A stretch of DNA of 64,000 nt, taken from assembly GCF_003150675.1 (NCBI RefSeq), contig NZ_QGGB01000002.1, forward strand, positions 62,001-126,000, written 5' to 3'. This document shows positions 36,169 to 45,853 of the stretch, one piece after another. Below the pieces are notes generated by a model, which saw only the letters and a list, made by a program, of their open reading frames with translations, ran no database searches and was not told the origin of the DNA. Position 1 is the first letter of the stretch; the number at the start of each line of letters is the position of its first letter. Source of the stretch: Rhodohalobacter mucosus. Its GTDB lineage: Bacteria; Bacteroidota; Rhodothermia; Balneolales; Balneolaceae. A program made the position numbers and the translations under genes.

Positions 36169-36390
36169 CACATTTTCTGTGTATTTCTTATGAAGCACAA
36201 CGTATGTGGAGGCAACGGTATTTCAGGGTTCCCCGAAGTTTCGGAACTGCGCACTACACGCAGCAGGGTGCAAGATTCAGGAAGCAAGCTTCAAGTAAGA
36301 AACAACGGTTTCGAACTACCAACTCTCTACCGGCAACCCTCACGCTTACACTTTTGTCTTCTGCCTTTTGCCTTCCCGCTCCCCAAAAAC

Positions 36391-36888
36391 TCACATATAC
36401 AAATATGGTTTCCAGTTTTCCTGGACGCCATTCATCATGTGGCGGAAAAAAGTGACATGTACCGGGCGATACGGTTTGTTGCGAAGCGGCATACCGGCCT
36501 CCTCGGGGGTACGGTTGCCTTTTTTCACGTTGCAGGTGTTGCAAGCCGTTATCAGGTTCTCCCATGTATCCCGGCCTCCCCTGCTTTTTGGCATGACGTG
36601 ATCCAGCGTCAGATCGGATTTAACGCCGCAGTATTGACAGGTCTGCAGATCACGCTTCATAATATTACGCCTCGACAGTGAGATCCGCGCATAGGGAATC
36701 CGGATGTATTTTCTGAGACGAATTACCGAAGGATAGGAGTACTCGTCATCAACGGTTCTCAAAACCCTGCCCGGATTGTCGTGCAGCAGCTCCGCTTTAT
36801 TTAGAAATACCAGTTTCACGGACCGCTGTACGGAACAGACACTTAGAGGCTGATAGTCCTGATTTAAAACAAGTACGTCGGTTTTCAT
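36391..36888 (-). CDS. HNH endonuclease
   Basis: 165 aa from ATG 36888 (frame extends to a TTG at 36915). N-terminal about 75 residues (VLVLNQDYQPLSVCSVQRSV) are typical of the Bacteroidota HNH protein; the HNH domain is at about 85-150 with CQYCG, LDHVMPKSRGG, WENLITACNTCNVKKGNRTP, giving two zinc CxxC knuckles and the catalytic His. Probably a general nicking or repair endonuclease; target unknown. Single gene, 72 nt from the PiT-like gene, no toxin or restriction partner nearby. Confidence 0.88.
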   Translation of the reverse strand: MKTDVLVLNQDYQPLSVCSVQRSVKLVFLNKAELLHDNPGRVLRTVDDEYSYPSVIRLRKYIRIPYARISLSRRNIMKRDLQTCQYCGVKSDLTLDHVMPKSRGGRDTWENLITACNTCNVKKGNRTPEEAGMPLRNKPYRPVHVTFFRHMMNGVQENWKPYLYM

Positions 36889-36980
36889 TGAAATGGGGTT
36901 GAAACATCTGCACAATCGGTTTCCACTACTTCAGAAACCGGATATTGACCGTTTAAGTATGAACTATTTTCTCAAAAAAT

Positions 36981-38123
36981 TCAACCTGATATAACCTTCA
37001 AAAGTTCGTCCAGAATTACGGGATTGATAGCTATGGCCAGGGCTATAGAGATGATCAGTCCGATGATTGCATAGGTGAGATCTTTTACGATTAACCGGTA
37101 GGTATGCCTGTAAGGCCTCCCTTTGCCCCCCATGTCGGTTATGCTCATCGCTATCTCCCGACCTGCAAGCAGGCCTATAAAGACCCAGGTGGTGCTCATG
37201 GGAACCACACTGATTGTTTTGAAATACCACAATATGACAGCATATACACCATCGATTACCGTTGCCGACCGAACGTCTGCCACATCCGATTTCTCCGTCA
37301 CAATACGCTGAATTTTGTCTCCCCTGAGGTAGAACAGCAGTCCCAATCCAAAAAATACGAACCCTGTAAACATCAGAAATCCGTTCACTGATAGCGAACG
37401 GGGCAGGTAAACGGCTATGTTTGCCGCATCCTGCATCAGCCATACCGCCCAAAGCGCCCCGCTTATGACCCATTGAAGCGGCCGCCAAACCGGATGAGGG
37501 TTCCCCTTAAACCATTTTACCATCAGCCGGTTTAATGACAGCCACACCACTATTGCCACGATAAATGCAACCAGATACCCTGATACACTTTTGGTAAGCA
37601 TCTGAACGATTCCCTCAGGCGTTGTGGCAAAAGCGCTGAGCAGCAGAAATGTGGTTGAAACCGGCATTCTCAGCCGGGTAAGTATGAGAAGAAAAAGGGG
37701 TGCGGCCACCTGCAGAAACTTGAACTCGTCCGGTGCCTCACTAAAACCTTTTGAGGTAAGTCTCTGATAGCTTACATCCCCGTCGTAGACAATCCAGCTA
37801 TAGGAAACGGTTATCACAAATATACCACCTATAAACAGCCAGAGAATCCACCAGCTGGTTTTTGCATTCGACGCCAGAAAGGTTCCGATTGTCTGAATAC
37901 TGTCGTTGGCTATGGCTGAGTATGCAGCAAAGAAAAATCCGATCCACATGGCAATCTGCGGGGTCTGGTAGGTTAATCCCGCGACAATGAAAAAGAGGCC
38001 GATCATCAGGAGAAAACGCCTCTCGCTCCTTATCAGGGCTATCAGGCTTACAGGGAATATCCCTCTCAGAAAACCTTGATTCTTTTTACCCGCCAAATTC
38101 TTTTTACCCTTTTTTCCAGACAT
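36981..38123 (-). CDS. PiT/PHO4-like permease (divergent)
   Basis: 380 aa with about ten membrane helices and a Lys-rich cytoplasmic N-terminus. Two internally repeated halves each carry a pair of PiT-like motifs: N-half AIANDSIQTIGTFLAS (70-85) and RMPVSTTFLLL (152-162); C-half QDAANIAVYLP (231-241) and VVPMSTTWVFIG (306-317). PiT proteins have GANDVANAIGT-like and PVSTTH-type motifs in both halves. Likely an inorganic phosphate or similar anion symporter, but the divergence makes the substrate uncertain. No phoU-like partner gene is next to it. Confidence 0.7.
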   Translation of the reverse strand: MSGKKGKKNLAGKKNQGFLRGIFPVSLIALIRSERRFLLMIGLFFIVAGLTYQTPQIAMWIGFFFAAYSAIANDSIQTIGTFLASNAKTSWWILWLFIGGIFVITVSYSWIVYDGDVSYQRLTSKGFSEAPDEFKFLQVAAPLFLLILTRLRMPVSTTFLLLSAFATTPEGIVQMLTKSVSGYLVAFIVAIVVWLSLNRLMVKWFKGNPHPVWRPLQWVISGALWAVWLMQDAANIAVYLPRSLSVNGFLMFTGFVFFGLGLLFYLRGDKIQRIVTEKSDVADVRSATVIDGVYAVILWYFKTISVVPMSTTWVFIGLLAGREIAMSITDMGGKGRPYRHTYRLIVKDLTYAIIGLIISIALAIAINPVILDELLKVISG

Positions 38124-38244
38124 GCTTTTTGCAACATCAAACTTTTACGGCACAGATATTCAGGATAAAAAAAACATATTAACACAATATTACCCGCCAC
38201 AAATACTGACGCAAAAAAGAATTTTTCCTTGAAAAAAAAGCCTG

Positions 38245-38252
38245 TATTTTTG
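38245..38252 (+). promoter_or_regulatory. -7 promoter element of glutamate dehydrogenase
   Basis: TATTTTTG matches TAnnTTTG, 65 nt before the start codon. The -33 region is only a T run (38222-38226). Confidence 0.4.
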
Positions 38253-38317
38253 GTTCACATATTTTCAGGAAAAACCCTGTAAAGGAACTTAAACAAGCGC
38301 TTCCACGGCACCCCGAT

Positions 38318-39625
38318 ATGTCATCACAAAAAGAGAACACTGCAACCAATTTTTATAAAGAACCGGGCCCCAAACTTGACAAGGAATCTCCCTTTGAATC
38401 AATGATGGAACGCTTCCGGAATGCGGCTGAAATACTGAACCTTGATGAGGGCATGTTTCAGTACCTGGCAAGCCCGTTTAAGCAGGTAATTGTATCCATT
38501 CCCGTTGTAATGGATGATGGTCGAATTGAGGTATTTGAGGGATACAGGGTTATTCATGACAATGTACTGGGCCCATCCAAGGGCGGTATCCGTTATGCAC
38601 CGGATGTAAACCTGGATGAAGTGAAGGCCCTTGCATCGTGGATGACGTGGAAATGCGCCGTTGTAAATGTGCCTTTCGGAGGAGCCAAGGGCGGCGTGCG
38701 CTGTGATCCAAAACAACTCTCCATGAGCGAACTCGAGAGGCTCACCCGGCGCTACACCGCCAATTTGCTTGAGGTGTTCGGACCCGACCGTGACATTCCC
38801 GCTCCCGACATGAATACAAACGAGCAGATCATGGCGTGGATCATGGATACCTACAGCATGAATTCACTGAAAACTGAAACGGCGGTTGTTACGGGCAAAC
38901 CCATTATCCTGGGTGGTTCGCAGGGCCGAAAAGAAGCAACCGGACGCGGTGTTGTGACCGTTACTCTTGCGGCGCTGAGCAAAATCGGCCTTATGCCAAA
39001 CAAAGCCACCGTGGTTGTGCAGGGTTTCGGAAATGTTGGATCGATATCAGCAGATCTGATGTACCAGCAGGGTTCCAGGATCATTGCCGTCAGTGATATA
39101 TCAGGCGGATATTATAATGAGAAGGGCCTTAATATCCCCGAAATGATGGATTATTTGAAGTCGAACAACAACTCACTGGAAGGATACCCACATGCAGGCG
39201 CAATCAGTAACGAAGACCTGTTGGAACTGGAATGTGACGTTTTGATTCCGGCAGCCAAAGAAGATCAAATCAGCCGGGATAATGCTCCCAATATCAAAGC
39301 AAGAATCATTTCAGAAGGAGCAAACGGACCCGTAACTGCAAATGCAGACTCAATCCTGAATGACAAAGGCATTATGGTTATTCCCGACATTTTAGCTAAT
39401 GCAGGTGGCGTAACGGTTTCGTACTTTGAATGGGTTCAGGACAGGCAGGGTTACTTCTGGACCGAGGAACGCGTGAACAGGCGACTGAACAGAATGATGC
39501 GAAGTGCCTTTGACAATACTTACGCTGTGAGCGAGCAATACAATATCACACTTCGTCAGGCTGCCTATGTGTACGCTATCGACAGGGTTGCAACCACTCT
39601 GAAAATGCGGGGAATCTACGCATAG
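38318..39625 (+). CDS. gdhA: Glutamate (Glu/Leu/Phe/Val) dehydrogenase
   Basis: 435 aa. N-terminal dimerisation domain and catalytic Lys in PFGGAKGGVR (about 125-134); NAD-binding domain (VVVQGFGNVGSISADL) and ISEGANGPVT. Interconverts glutamate and 2-oxoglutarate plus ammonia. Hexameric class. A second gene, an RsbW-like ATPase, starts 49 nt downstream on the same strand. Confidence 0.95.
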   Translation: MSSQKENTATNFYKEPGPKLDKESPFESMMERFRNAAEILNLDEGMFQYLASPFKQVIVSIPVVMDDGRIEVFEGYRVIHDNVLGPSKGGIRYAPDVNLDEVKALASWMTWKCAVVNVPFGGAKGGVRCDPKQLSMSELERLTRRYTANLLEVFGPDRDIPAPDMNTNEQIMAWIMDTYSMNSLKTETAVVTGKPIILGGSQGRKEATGRGVVTVTLAALSKIGLMPNKATVVVQGFGNVGSISADLMYQQGSRIIAVSDISGGYYNEKGLNIPEMMDYLKSNNNSLEGYPHAGAISNEDLLELECDVLIPAAKEDQISRDNAPNIKARIISEGANGPVTANADSILNDKGIMVIPDILANAGGVTVSYFEWVQDRQGYFWTEERVNRRLNRMMRSAFDNTYAVSEQYNITLRQAAYVYAIDRVATTLKMRGIYA

Positions 39626-39674
39626 TAACAGTGAAGAGTGCAGCGCTGAAAATATTCATACAATATCTCTACTC

Positions 39675-40085
39675 ATGGCAAATGAGTCGTACCGGCTTAC
39701 ACTGAAATCAACATATGAGGAGTCGGAGCGTATTCCCGATTTTGTTAACGATCTGCAGTCCAGAAGTTCTCTGAACGAAGATGAAACCTCTACGTTGATG
39801 CTGCTTCTCAGTGAAGCTGTAACCAATGCCATTGAACACGGCAATCAGAATGATGAAGATAAAAATGTGGATGTCAGCATTCTGATCGATAAGGATGCCA
39901 TTACGTCCATTGTGTCGGACGAAGGGGAAGGGTTTGACCCATCTGCCGTGAAGGACCCTCTGAAAGAGGAAAATCTTCTGGACGTTGGCGGCAGAGGTAT
40001 TTTTTTAATCCGTGAACTCTCGGATACCTTCGAGTTTGAAGATGAAGGACGTACGGTTCGTTTTACCATCAAACGGCAGCAATGA
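39675..40085 (+). CDS. RsbW-like HATPase (anti-sigma kinase), orphan
   Basis: 136 aa, GHKL ATPase: N-box SEAVTNAIEHGN (about 56-67), G1 box DEGEGFDP, G2 box GGRGIFLIRELSD (about 105-117). Similar in type to the kinase at 7404 but not close in sequence. No STAS or phosphatase gene lies beside it, so its antagonist is either that of the 7034 operon or encoded elsewhere. Just downstream of gdhA, in the same direction; convergent with the second TolC gene. Confidence 0.85.
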   Translation: MANESYRLTLKSTYEESERIPDFVNDLQSRSSLNEDETSTLMLLLSEAVTNAIEHGNQNDEDKNVDVSILIDKDAITSIVSDEGEGFDPSAVKDPLKEENLLDVGGRGIFLIRELSDTFEFEDEGRTVRFTIKRQQ

Positions 40086-40118
40086 ATGTAACTTTACTGA
40101 TTCCTCAGCATCAAACGG

Positions 40119-41459
40119 TTACGGCTGCATCGCACTAATTTTATCGATCTCACCGCTCAGCCTGAGCAGTTCGGCTTCTGCAACTTTGGCATCGTATTTT
40201 GCATTGGCCAGACGGCTTTCAGCGGCTACAAATGTTCGCTGTGCTTCCCTGAACTCCAGGGAGCTGATGGTTCCAAGCCTGAACCGTTCAATGGCAATTG
40301 AAAGCGTCTCCCCTGCATTATTCAGATTCTGTTCTTCAAGGTCAACCAGTTCTATACTGTTCTGGTATGCCCTGTAACGTGCCAGAAAATCCGACTCAAG
40401 AGCCAGCTTTTGAGATTCAAGGGCGAGTTCCGCATTCTTGTTATTGATTTGAGCATTTTGCACTCTGCGGTTGGTATCGAACCCGTTAAAAAGGTTGATT
40501 CTTGCCGTCAGCCCTACTGAAAATCCGGTTGTTTCATTCAGACGGAAAAACCCGCCGTCGTTCTCGTTCCGGCTGTAAGTATATCCTGATGAAAGCAGAA
40601 TCTGCGGGTACCGCTCGCCACGTATCTCCTTCAGCTCAAGACGGCTTACTTCCTGCTGCATTCTGGCAACCGACAGTTCGGCATTATCACTCATCAGTTT
40701 ATTGTATAGCTCTTCTCTCGACAACAGCCTGTTTACCCGAACATCACCTGATACCTCGAAATCACTTTCCGGATCTCTCGAGAGAAGACGGTTCATCAAT
40801 ATTTTTGCTTCTGTAAGCGTGTTTTCTTCACGGATCAGGGCAGCACGGTCGGCATTCAGGTCAGTTTGTGCCTGCAGTAGGTCGTATTCGGATCCAGAGC
40901 CGATTTCAACCTTTGTCTCTTCAATCTGGATGCGCTCCAGCGATACCTCAATATTATTCTCCAGCACCCGAATCTGTTCCGTAATACGGATGATGTTGAA
41001 GTAGGTCATGGCCACATCTGTAATCAGATTTTCAACATCCAGCCGAAGCGTCTCATCGCTGATATCCCTGAGTGTTTCAAGCCGGTCGTAAGCAGCAAAC
41101 ATCCGGAGTCCGTCGAACAGGGTCCAGTTTAAGTTTATGCCCGCACTGCTTGAGGTACTTCGTGCGCCGTTATTGGTCTGTGAATCACCGCCGGCCGATT
41201 CGAACTGGCTGTCCTCAATGCTCTCTCTGCGGTTTGCGGTTGCTTCCAAAGCAGGTAAAAACCCTGCATTACCGAGCGAAAAATTGTTTCCCGCCTGCGT
41301 CTGCAGGTTTCTTGATATCTGAATACCATAGTTGTTCTCAACTCCCAGCCGAATTGCATCTTCCAGGGTAAGTATTCCGGCCTGCCGGGCTTCAGTACGC
41401 AGCGGCAGTATACTTAAGATGATTAAAAGCGGCAGAGCCATACGGGCTTTAAAGTGCAT
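40119..41459 (-). CDS. TolC-family outer-membrane efflux channel (second pump)
   Basis: 446 aa. Signal peptide ending LRTEARQ (about 25), two OEP repeats (LTLEDAIRLGVENNYGIQIS, ETLSIAIERFRLGTISSLEF). Outer-membrane duct for the RND permease and adaptor encoded upstream on the same strand (27-nt gap to permease). In this operon the channel gene comes last, unlike the first pump where it comes first. Confidence 0.87.
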   Translation of the reverse strand: MHFKARMALPLLIILSILPLRTEARQAGILTLEDAIRLGVENNYGIQISRNLQTQAGNNFSLGNAGFLPALEATANRRESIEDSQFESAGGDSQTNNGARSTSSSAGINLNWTLFDGLRMFAAYDRLETLRDISDETLRLDVENLITDVAMTYFNIIRITEQIRVLENNIEVSLERIQIEETKVEIGSGSEYDLLQAQTDLNADRAALIREENTLTEAKILMNRLLSRDPESDFEVSGDVRVNRLLSREELYNKLMSDNAELSVARMQQEVSRLELKEIRGERYPQILLSSGYTYSRNENDGGFFRLNETTGFSVGLTARINLFNGFDTNRRVQNAQINNKNAELALESQKLALESDFLARYRAYQNSIELVDLEEQNLNNAGETLSIAIERFRLGTISSLEFREAQRTFVAAESRLANAKYDAKVAEAELLRLSGEIDKISAMQP

Positions 41460-41486
41460 TACATCAATAATTAATTATGAACTGTA

Positions 41487-44400
41487 TTACGAAGTGGCTG
41501 CAGGTTCGAGCTCCTTATCAGCTTCAATCGCCTTCTCTATTCTCTCCTTCTTATCCCTTTTGCTGCTGGCAAAATAGCTGTAAATAGCGGGAATAACATA
41601 AAGGGTGAGTGCACTACCGATCAGAAGCCCGCCAATTACAGCAATACCCATGGAGGTTCTGCTTTCAGCTCCGGCTCCGAGGGCAAGAGCAATCGGAAGG
41701 ATCCCCAAAATGGTTGAAATAGAGGTCATTAAGATAGGCCTGAAGCGTACAACGGCGGCATCCAGAATTGCTTCCATAATATCCATACCCTGATCCTGAC
41801 GCTGGTTGGCAAATTCCACGATGAGAATACCGTTTTTGGCAATAAGTCCAATCAGCATCACAGCGCCGATCTGGCTGAAAATATTCAGTGTCTGATCGAA
41901 ATACCACAGCGAAAGCAGTGTACCGAATATCGCAAGCGGCACGGTGAAGAGAATAATAAACGGATCTCTGAAACTCTCGAACTGAGCAGCCAGAACCAGA
42001 TAAATAAGTACCAATGCAAGCATAAATATAAAGTTGAGGCTTGCAGCACTCTCAGCAAAGTCGCGAGAGGGTCCGGCCAGATCGGTAATCATCGTCTCCG
42101 GGAGAACCATATCCGAGATCTCATTCATGGCATCGATTCCGTCCCCTATAGTATAACCCGGGGCAAGGCCAGCCGAAATGGTTGCCGATTTAAACCGGTT
42201 AAAGCGGAAGAGCTGAGGCGGTGCACTCGTTTCCGTAATGGATACAAGGTTGTCGAGCTGTATCAGTTCATCCCCGGATCCTCTCACGTAGATGGTGCGG
42301 AGGTCCACCGGTTCGTTTCTAAAGCGCCTCTCCATTTGCCCGATAACCTGATACTGCTTGCCGTCCATGATAAAAAATCCAAATCGCGTGCCTGACAGGC
42401 TCAGCTGTAGAGTCCGGGCTATGTCGCGTGCGGATATTCCGAGCGTTCTGGCACGATCTCTGTCAATATCAATTTGCAGTTCAGGCTGGTTGAACTTCAG
42501 GTTAACTTCTGCAAATGTAAACGCCGGATGACTGTTGGCTTCCTGTAAAAAGCCGGGAATAACCTCCTCAAGCTGTTCCATATTCTGCGCCTGCAGTACG
42601 TACTGCACAGGCAGGCCGCCACGGGTATTACCGATCGACTGAGGCTGTGAAACAAAGGTCTGAGCTCCCGACAAATTCCGGAGCTCTGCAGTAAGCTGAT
42701 TGGCAATCTGTTGCTGCGACCGTTCCCTTTCTCCTGCATCTTCGAGCTGAATAAATCCGAATGCGGAATTGACAGACGTAGAAGCCCCGAATCCGGGTGA
42801 TGTAACGGTATTGATTGCGATCAGCTCCGGAACGGCGTTCTCAACCGTCGAAATCAGGGTGTCGACGTATGCATCCATATATTCATACGAAGCCCCCTCA
42901 GGTGCGGTAGCAAATATTCTCAGCTGCCCTCTGTCTTCCATGGGTGCCAGCTCTTTTGGCAGGGCTGTATAGAGTACACCGATCAGAATGGCGGAAGCTG
43001 CCATGATTGCAAAGGCCACCCACCGTACATTCATAAACGATTCGAGCGATTGCTTGTAAGCGTTGTTCATCTTTTGGAAGAAAGGCTCCGTAAAGCGGTA
43101 AAAACGATTCTTTTCAGCACCTTTATTCAGAATCTTGGTCGACAGCATGGGCGTAAGCGTCAATGCAACAAAAGACGAGATAATAACAGCACCGGCTATC
43201 ACCACACCAAACTCCCTGAAAAGCCTTCCCGTAGTTCCGCCCAAAAAGAGAATCGGCAGAAAAACCGACACAAGGGCGAGCGATGTGGCTACAACTGCGA
43301 AGAAGATCTCCTTCGACCCCAGAATACCGGCCTCAATAATGGGCAGACCCTGTTCAAGTTTTGAGTAGATATTTTCAAGTACCACAATCGCATCATCCAC
43401 AACGAGTCCGATAGCCAGAACAATGGCAAGCATGGTCAAAACATTGATGGAAAATCCTGCGATATACATGATAAAGAAGGATCCGATAAGCGCGATGGGG
43501 ATCACAATAATGGGAATCAGAGTGGTTCGCCAGTCGCGCAGAAACAGGAAAATAACCGCAATTACCAGTCCGAGTGCCAGAAATATGGTTTGCTGAACTT
43601 CATTCACAGACTCCTGGATATACTCTGTTGTATCAAACCCCACAGCAATGCTCAAATCTTCGGGCAGGTCGCGTTCAATACGGTCAATCCTGTTGAAAAA
43701 CTCCTCTGCGATAGCCAGCTGGTTCGAACCCGGCTGCGGAACGGCAACCACGCCGACCATCGGAATTCCGTTTCTTTTTAAAATCGTTCTCTGGTTCTGC
43801 GCTCCCAGTTCAGCATATCCGATATCGCCGAATCGGACTTTTCGTCCATCTTCCTCAAGGATAATCAGGTTATTGAACTCTTCGGGTGTGGTAAGCCGTC
43901 CCATGGTTCTCACCGACAGCTCCGTAGTCATTCCTTCGATACGGCCCGACGGCAGCTCCACATTCTCTCTGTCGAGAGCCGCCTGTACATCCAGCGGGGT
44001 AAGACCGTATGCCGCAAGTTTGAGCGGATCCATCCAAAGCCTCATCGCATATTGGCGGGAACCCCAGATCATGATCTCACTCACGCCCGGAATTGTCTGC
44101 AGCTGCTCTTTAAAAATGTTGTCTGCAATCGAAGTCAGATTTAAAAGATTCCGCCGATCACTTCTCACATTGAGGAAAACAATAGGAAACGCATCTGCGT
44201 CTGCCTTGGTAACTGTTGGCGGGTCAGCATCAGGAGGAAGCGACCCTTGAGCACGTGATACGCGATCACGTACATCATTAGCTGCAGCTTCGAGGTTAAT
44301 TTCCAGTTCAAACTCAACCGTAATCGTGCTTCTTCCCTCGCGGCTCACAGATGTAAGGGTCCGAATGCCGGCAATTCCGTTTACCGACTCCTCCAGTGGT

Positions 44401-44594
44401 TCAGTAATCTGCGATTCAATGACATCTGCATTGGCACCCACGTAATTTGTGGATACCGTTACAATCGGAGGATCAACGGAAGGGTATTCCCTGACTCCCA
44501 GATAGAAAAATGATATAGCTCCGAACAGAATGATAACAATCGACATGACCGAAGCCAGCACCGGCCGCCTGATACTGAGTGAAGATAAACTCAT
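41487..44594 (-). CDS. RND efflux permease (HAE1, AcrB-type)
   Basis: 1035 aa, AcrB size. Twelve helices and two periplasmic loops. Relay residues are standard: GLVVDDAIVVLEN (Asp-Asp about 398-399) and LIAKNGILIVEF (Lys about 920). Exports amphiphilic compounds; substrate unknown. ATG overlaps the adaptor stop by 4 nt. No regulator gene lies beside the operon. Confidence 0.93.
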   Translation of the reverse strand: MSLSSLSIRRPVLASVMSIVIILFGAISFFYLGVREYPSVDPPIVTVSTNYVGANADVIESQITEPLEESVNGIAGIRTLTSVSREGRSTITVEFELEINLEAAANDVRDRVSRAQGSLPPDADPPTVTKADADAFPIVFLNVRSDRRNLLNLTSIADNIFKEQLQTIPGVSEIMIWGSRQYAMRLWMDPLKLAAYGLTPLDVQAALDRENVELPSGRIEGMTTELSVRTMGRLTTPEEFNNLIILEEDGRKVRFGDIGYAELGAQNQRTILKRNGIPMVGVVAVPQPGSNQLAIAEEFFNRIDRIERDLPEDLSIAVGFDTTEYIQESVNEVQQTIFLALGLVIAVIFLFLRDWRTTLIPIIVIPIALIGSFFIMYIAGFSINVLTMLAIVLAIGLVVDDAIVVLENIYSKLEQGLPIIEAGILGSKEIFFAVVATSLALVSVFLPILFLGGTTGRLFREFGVVIAGAVIISSFVALTLTPMLSTKILNKGAEKNRFYRFTEPFFQKMNNAYKQSLESFMNVRWVAFAIMAASAILIGVLYTALPKELAPMEDRGQLRIFATAPEGASYEYMDAYVDTLISTVENAVPELIAINTVTSPGFGASTSVNSAFGFIQLEDAGERERSQQQIANQLTAELRNLSGAQTFVSQPQSIGNTRGGLPVQYVLQAQNMEQLEEVIPGFLQEANSHPAFTFAEVNLKFNQPELQIDIDRDRARTLGISARDIARTLQLSLSGTRFGFFIMDGKQYQVIGQMERRFRNEPVDLRTIYVRGSGDELIQLDNLVSITETSAPPQLFRFNRFKSATISAGLAPGYTIGDGIDAMNEISDMVLPETMITDLAGPSRDFAESAASLNFIFMLALVLIYLVLAAQFESFRDPFIILFTVPLAIFGTLLSLWYFDQTLNIFSQIGAVMLIGLIAKNGILIVEFANQRQDQGMDIMEAILDAAVVRFRPILMTSISTILGILPIALALGAGAESRTSMGIAVIGGLLIGSALTLYVIPAIYSYFASSKRDKKERIEKAIEADKELEPAATS

Positions 44595-45685
44595 AGTTCG
44601 CTGGATTTGGTCAGTTCAGAAATTTCCACTTCCATGCCGGGCCTCACCTGAAGCAGGCCGGTTGTTAAGACGGTATCGCCCCGTTCAAGTCCGCTCAATA
44701 CCTGGGCTTTATTGCTTGTACGGATCCCCGTATTGATAAATGCCTGTTCAACAACACCGTCCCGTACCAGGTACACCTTTTGCCTGTTCAGTTCGGGCAT
44801 GATGGCAATGGTGGGAATCATGAGCGCGTCGTCGATCTGTTCGAGAATAAGTTCAATATTGGCAAACGCGCCGGGGTACAGCAGTTCATCATCATTTTCA
44901 CTGATTGCGCGCACCTGAAGCGTTCGGGTTTGGGTGTTGATTCGAGGCTCTACAGCATATACGCGTCCTGTAAATGTAGAATCCACACCCTGTACGTCAA
45001 ACAGGATCTGATCGTCGACCGATATTTTTGAAAGATACCTCTCGGGTACGGAGAAATTTATTTTAACAGGGTCAATCTCCTGGAGAGAAGCAATACGGGT
45101 GCTTGGACTCACATAGCTGCCCGGGCTCACATATTTCAGCCCTACAATACCGCTGAAAGGTGCCCGTATTTCGGTTTTTGCTATCTGAGCGTTAATCAGT
45201 CTCATTTCGGACCGCAGTACGTTCACCTCATTCAGTGTGGCATCGTACTCATCCTGGCTTATACCGCCCCTCTCAAGCAGCCTCCTCTGACGCTCTTCCC
45301 TCTGCTCGGCAAGATTCAGTCTGAATGAGGCTCTTTGCAATTGAGCCTGCAGCTCACTGTCGTTTACTTTTACAAGCAGCTGACCTCTTCGTACACGGCT
45401 TCCCTCATCAAAAAAGATACGGGTTACAATTCCTGTAGCATCAAAACTGAGCTCTACACTCTCATTCGCTTCCACCGAACCGCTTGTAAAAATTCTGTCC
45501 TGAATTGATTCAGGTTCAAGCTCCACCGCCTCCACCTGCAGTGCTGCACTGTTCCCAAAACTTCCCTGCGGAGAACCTGGTCCGGCATCTTCACCAAAAA
45601 GTGAGGTTATTTTCGGATAGGAAAGTGCACCAATCACCACAAGAACCAGCGTAATAATCAGCGTGCGTTTACCAACTTTACTCAT
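44591..45685 (-). CDS. RND efflux periplasmic adaptor (second pump)
   Basis: 364 aa. N-terminal membrane anchor or signal (about 8-26), lipoyl half (DATGIVTRIFFDEGSRVRRG), helical hairpin (NLAEQREERQRRLLERGG), lipoyl half (APFSGIVGLKYVSPGSYV), beta barrel. First gene of the adaptor-permease-TolC operon with a 4-nt overlap to the permease. A -7-like TAAGTTTG occurs 41 nt upstream (45727-45734). Confidence 0.88.
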   Translation of the reverse strand: MSKVGKRTLIITLVLVVIGALSYPKITSLFGEDAGPGSPQGSFGNSAALQVEAVELEPESIQDRIFTSGSVEANESVELSFDATGIVTRIFFDEGSRVRRGQLLVKVNDSELQAQLQRASFRLNLAEQREERQRRLLERGGISQDEYDATLNEVNVLRSEMRLINAQIAKTEIRAPFSGIVGLKYVSPGSYVSPSTRIASLQEIDPVKINFSVPERYLSKISVDDQILFDVQGVDSTFTGRVYAVEPRINTQTRTLQVRAISENDDELLYPGAFANIELILEQIDDALMIPTIAIMPELNRQKVYLVRDGVVEQAFINTGIRTSNKAQVLSGLERGDTVLTTGLLQVRPGMEVEISELTKSSEL

Positions 45686-45726
45686 GTAACTACTTAATCT
45701 GCATTATTAATTAATTATCCAACGAT

Positions 45727-45734
45727 CAAACTTA
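45727..45734 (-). promoter_or_regulatory. -7 promoter element of the second RND operon
   Basis: TAAGTTTG on the minus strand matches TAnnTTTG, about 41 nt before the adaptor start. -33 element not clear. Confidence 0.4.
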
Positions 45735-45790
45735 TCATATAGTTCTGAGAGATAAGCACCGATTTTGTAAAATGTTGTCTTCCAATCAAT

Positions 45791-45822
45791 AAAAAAGGCG
45801 ATTCCTTTCAGGAACCGCCTTT
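45791..45822 (-). terminator. Rho-independent terminator of trxA
   Basis: Stem AAAGGCG-A-TTCCT / AGGAA-C-CGCCTTT (45794-45806 with 45810-45822; one A/C mismatch), 3-nt loop, followed on the minus strand by a T run. It begins 31 nt after the trxA stop. Confidence 0.88.
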
Positions 45823-45853
45823 GATTTTACTTCGTAATGCTGCCTTAAAATAA

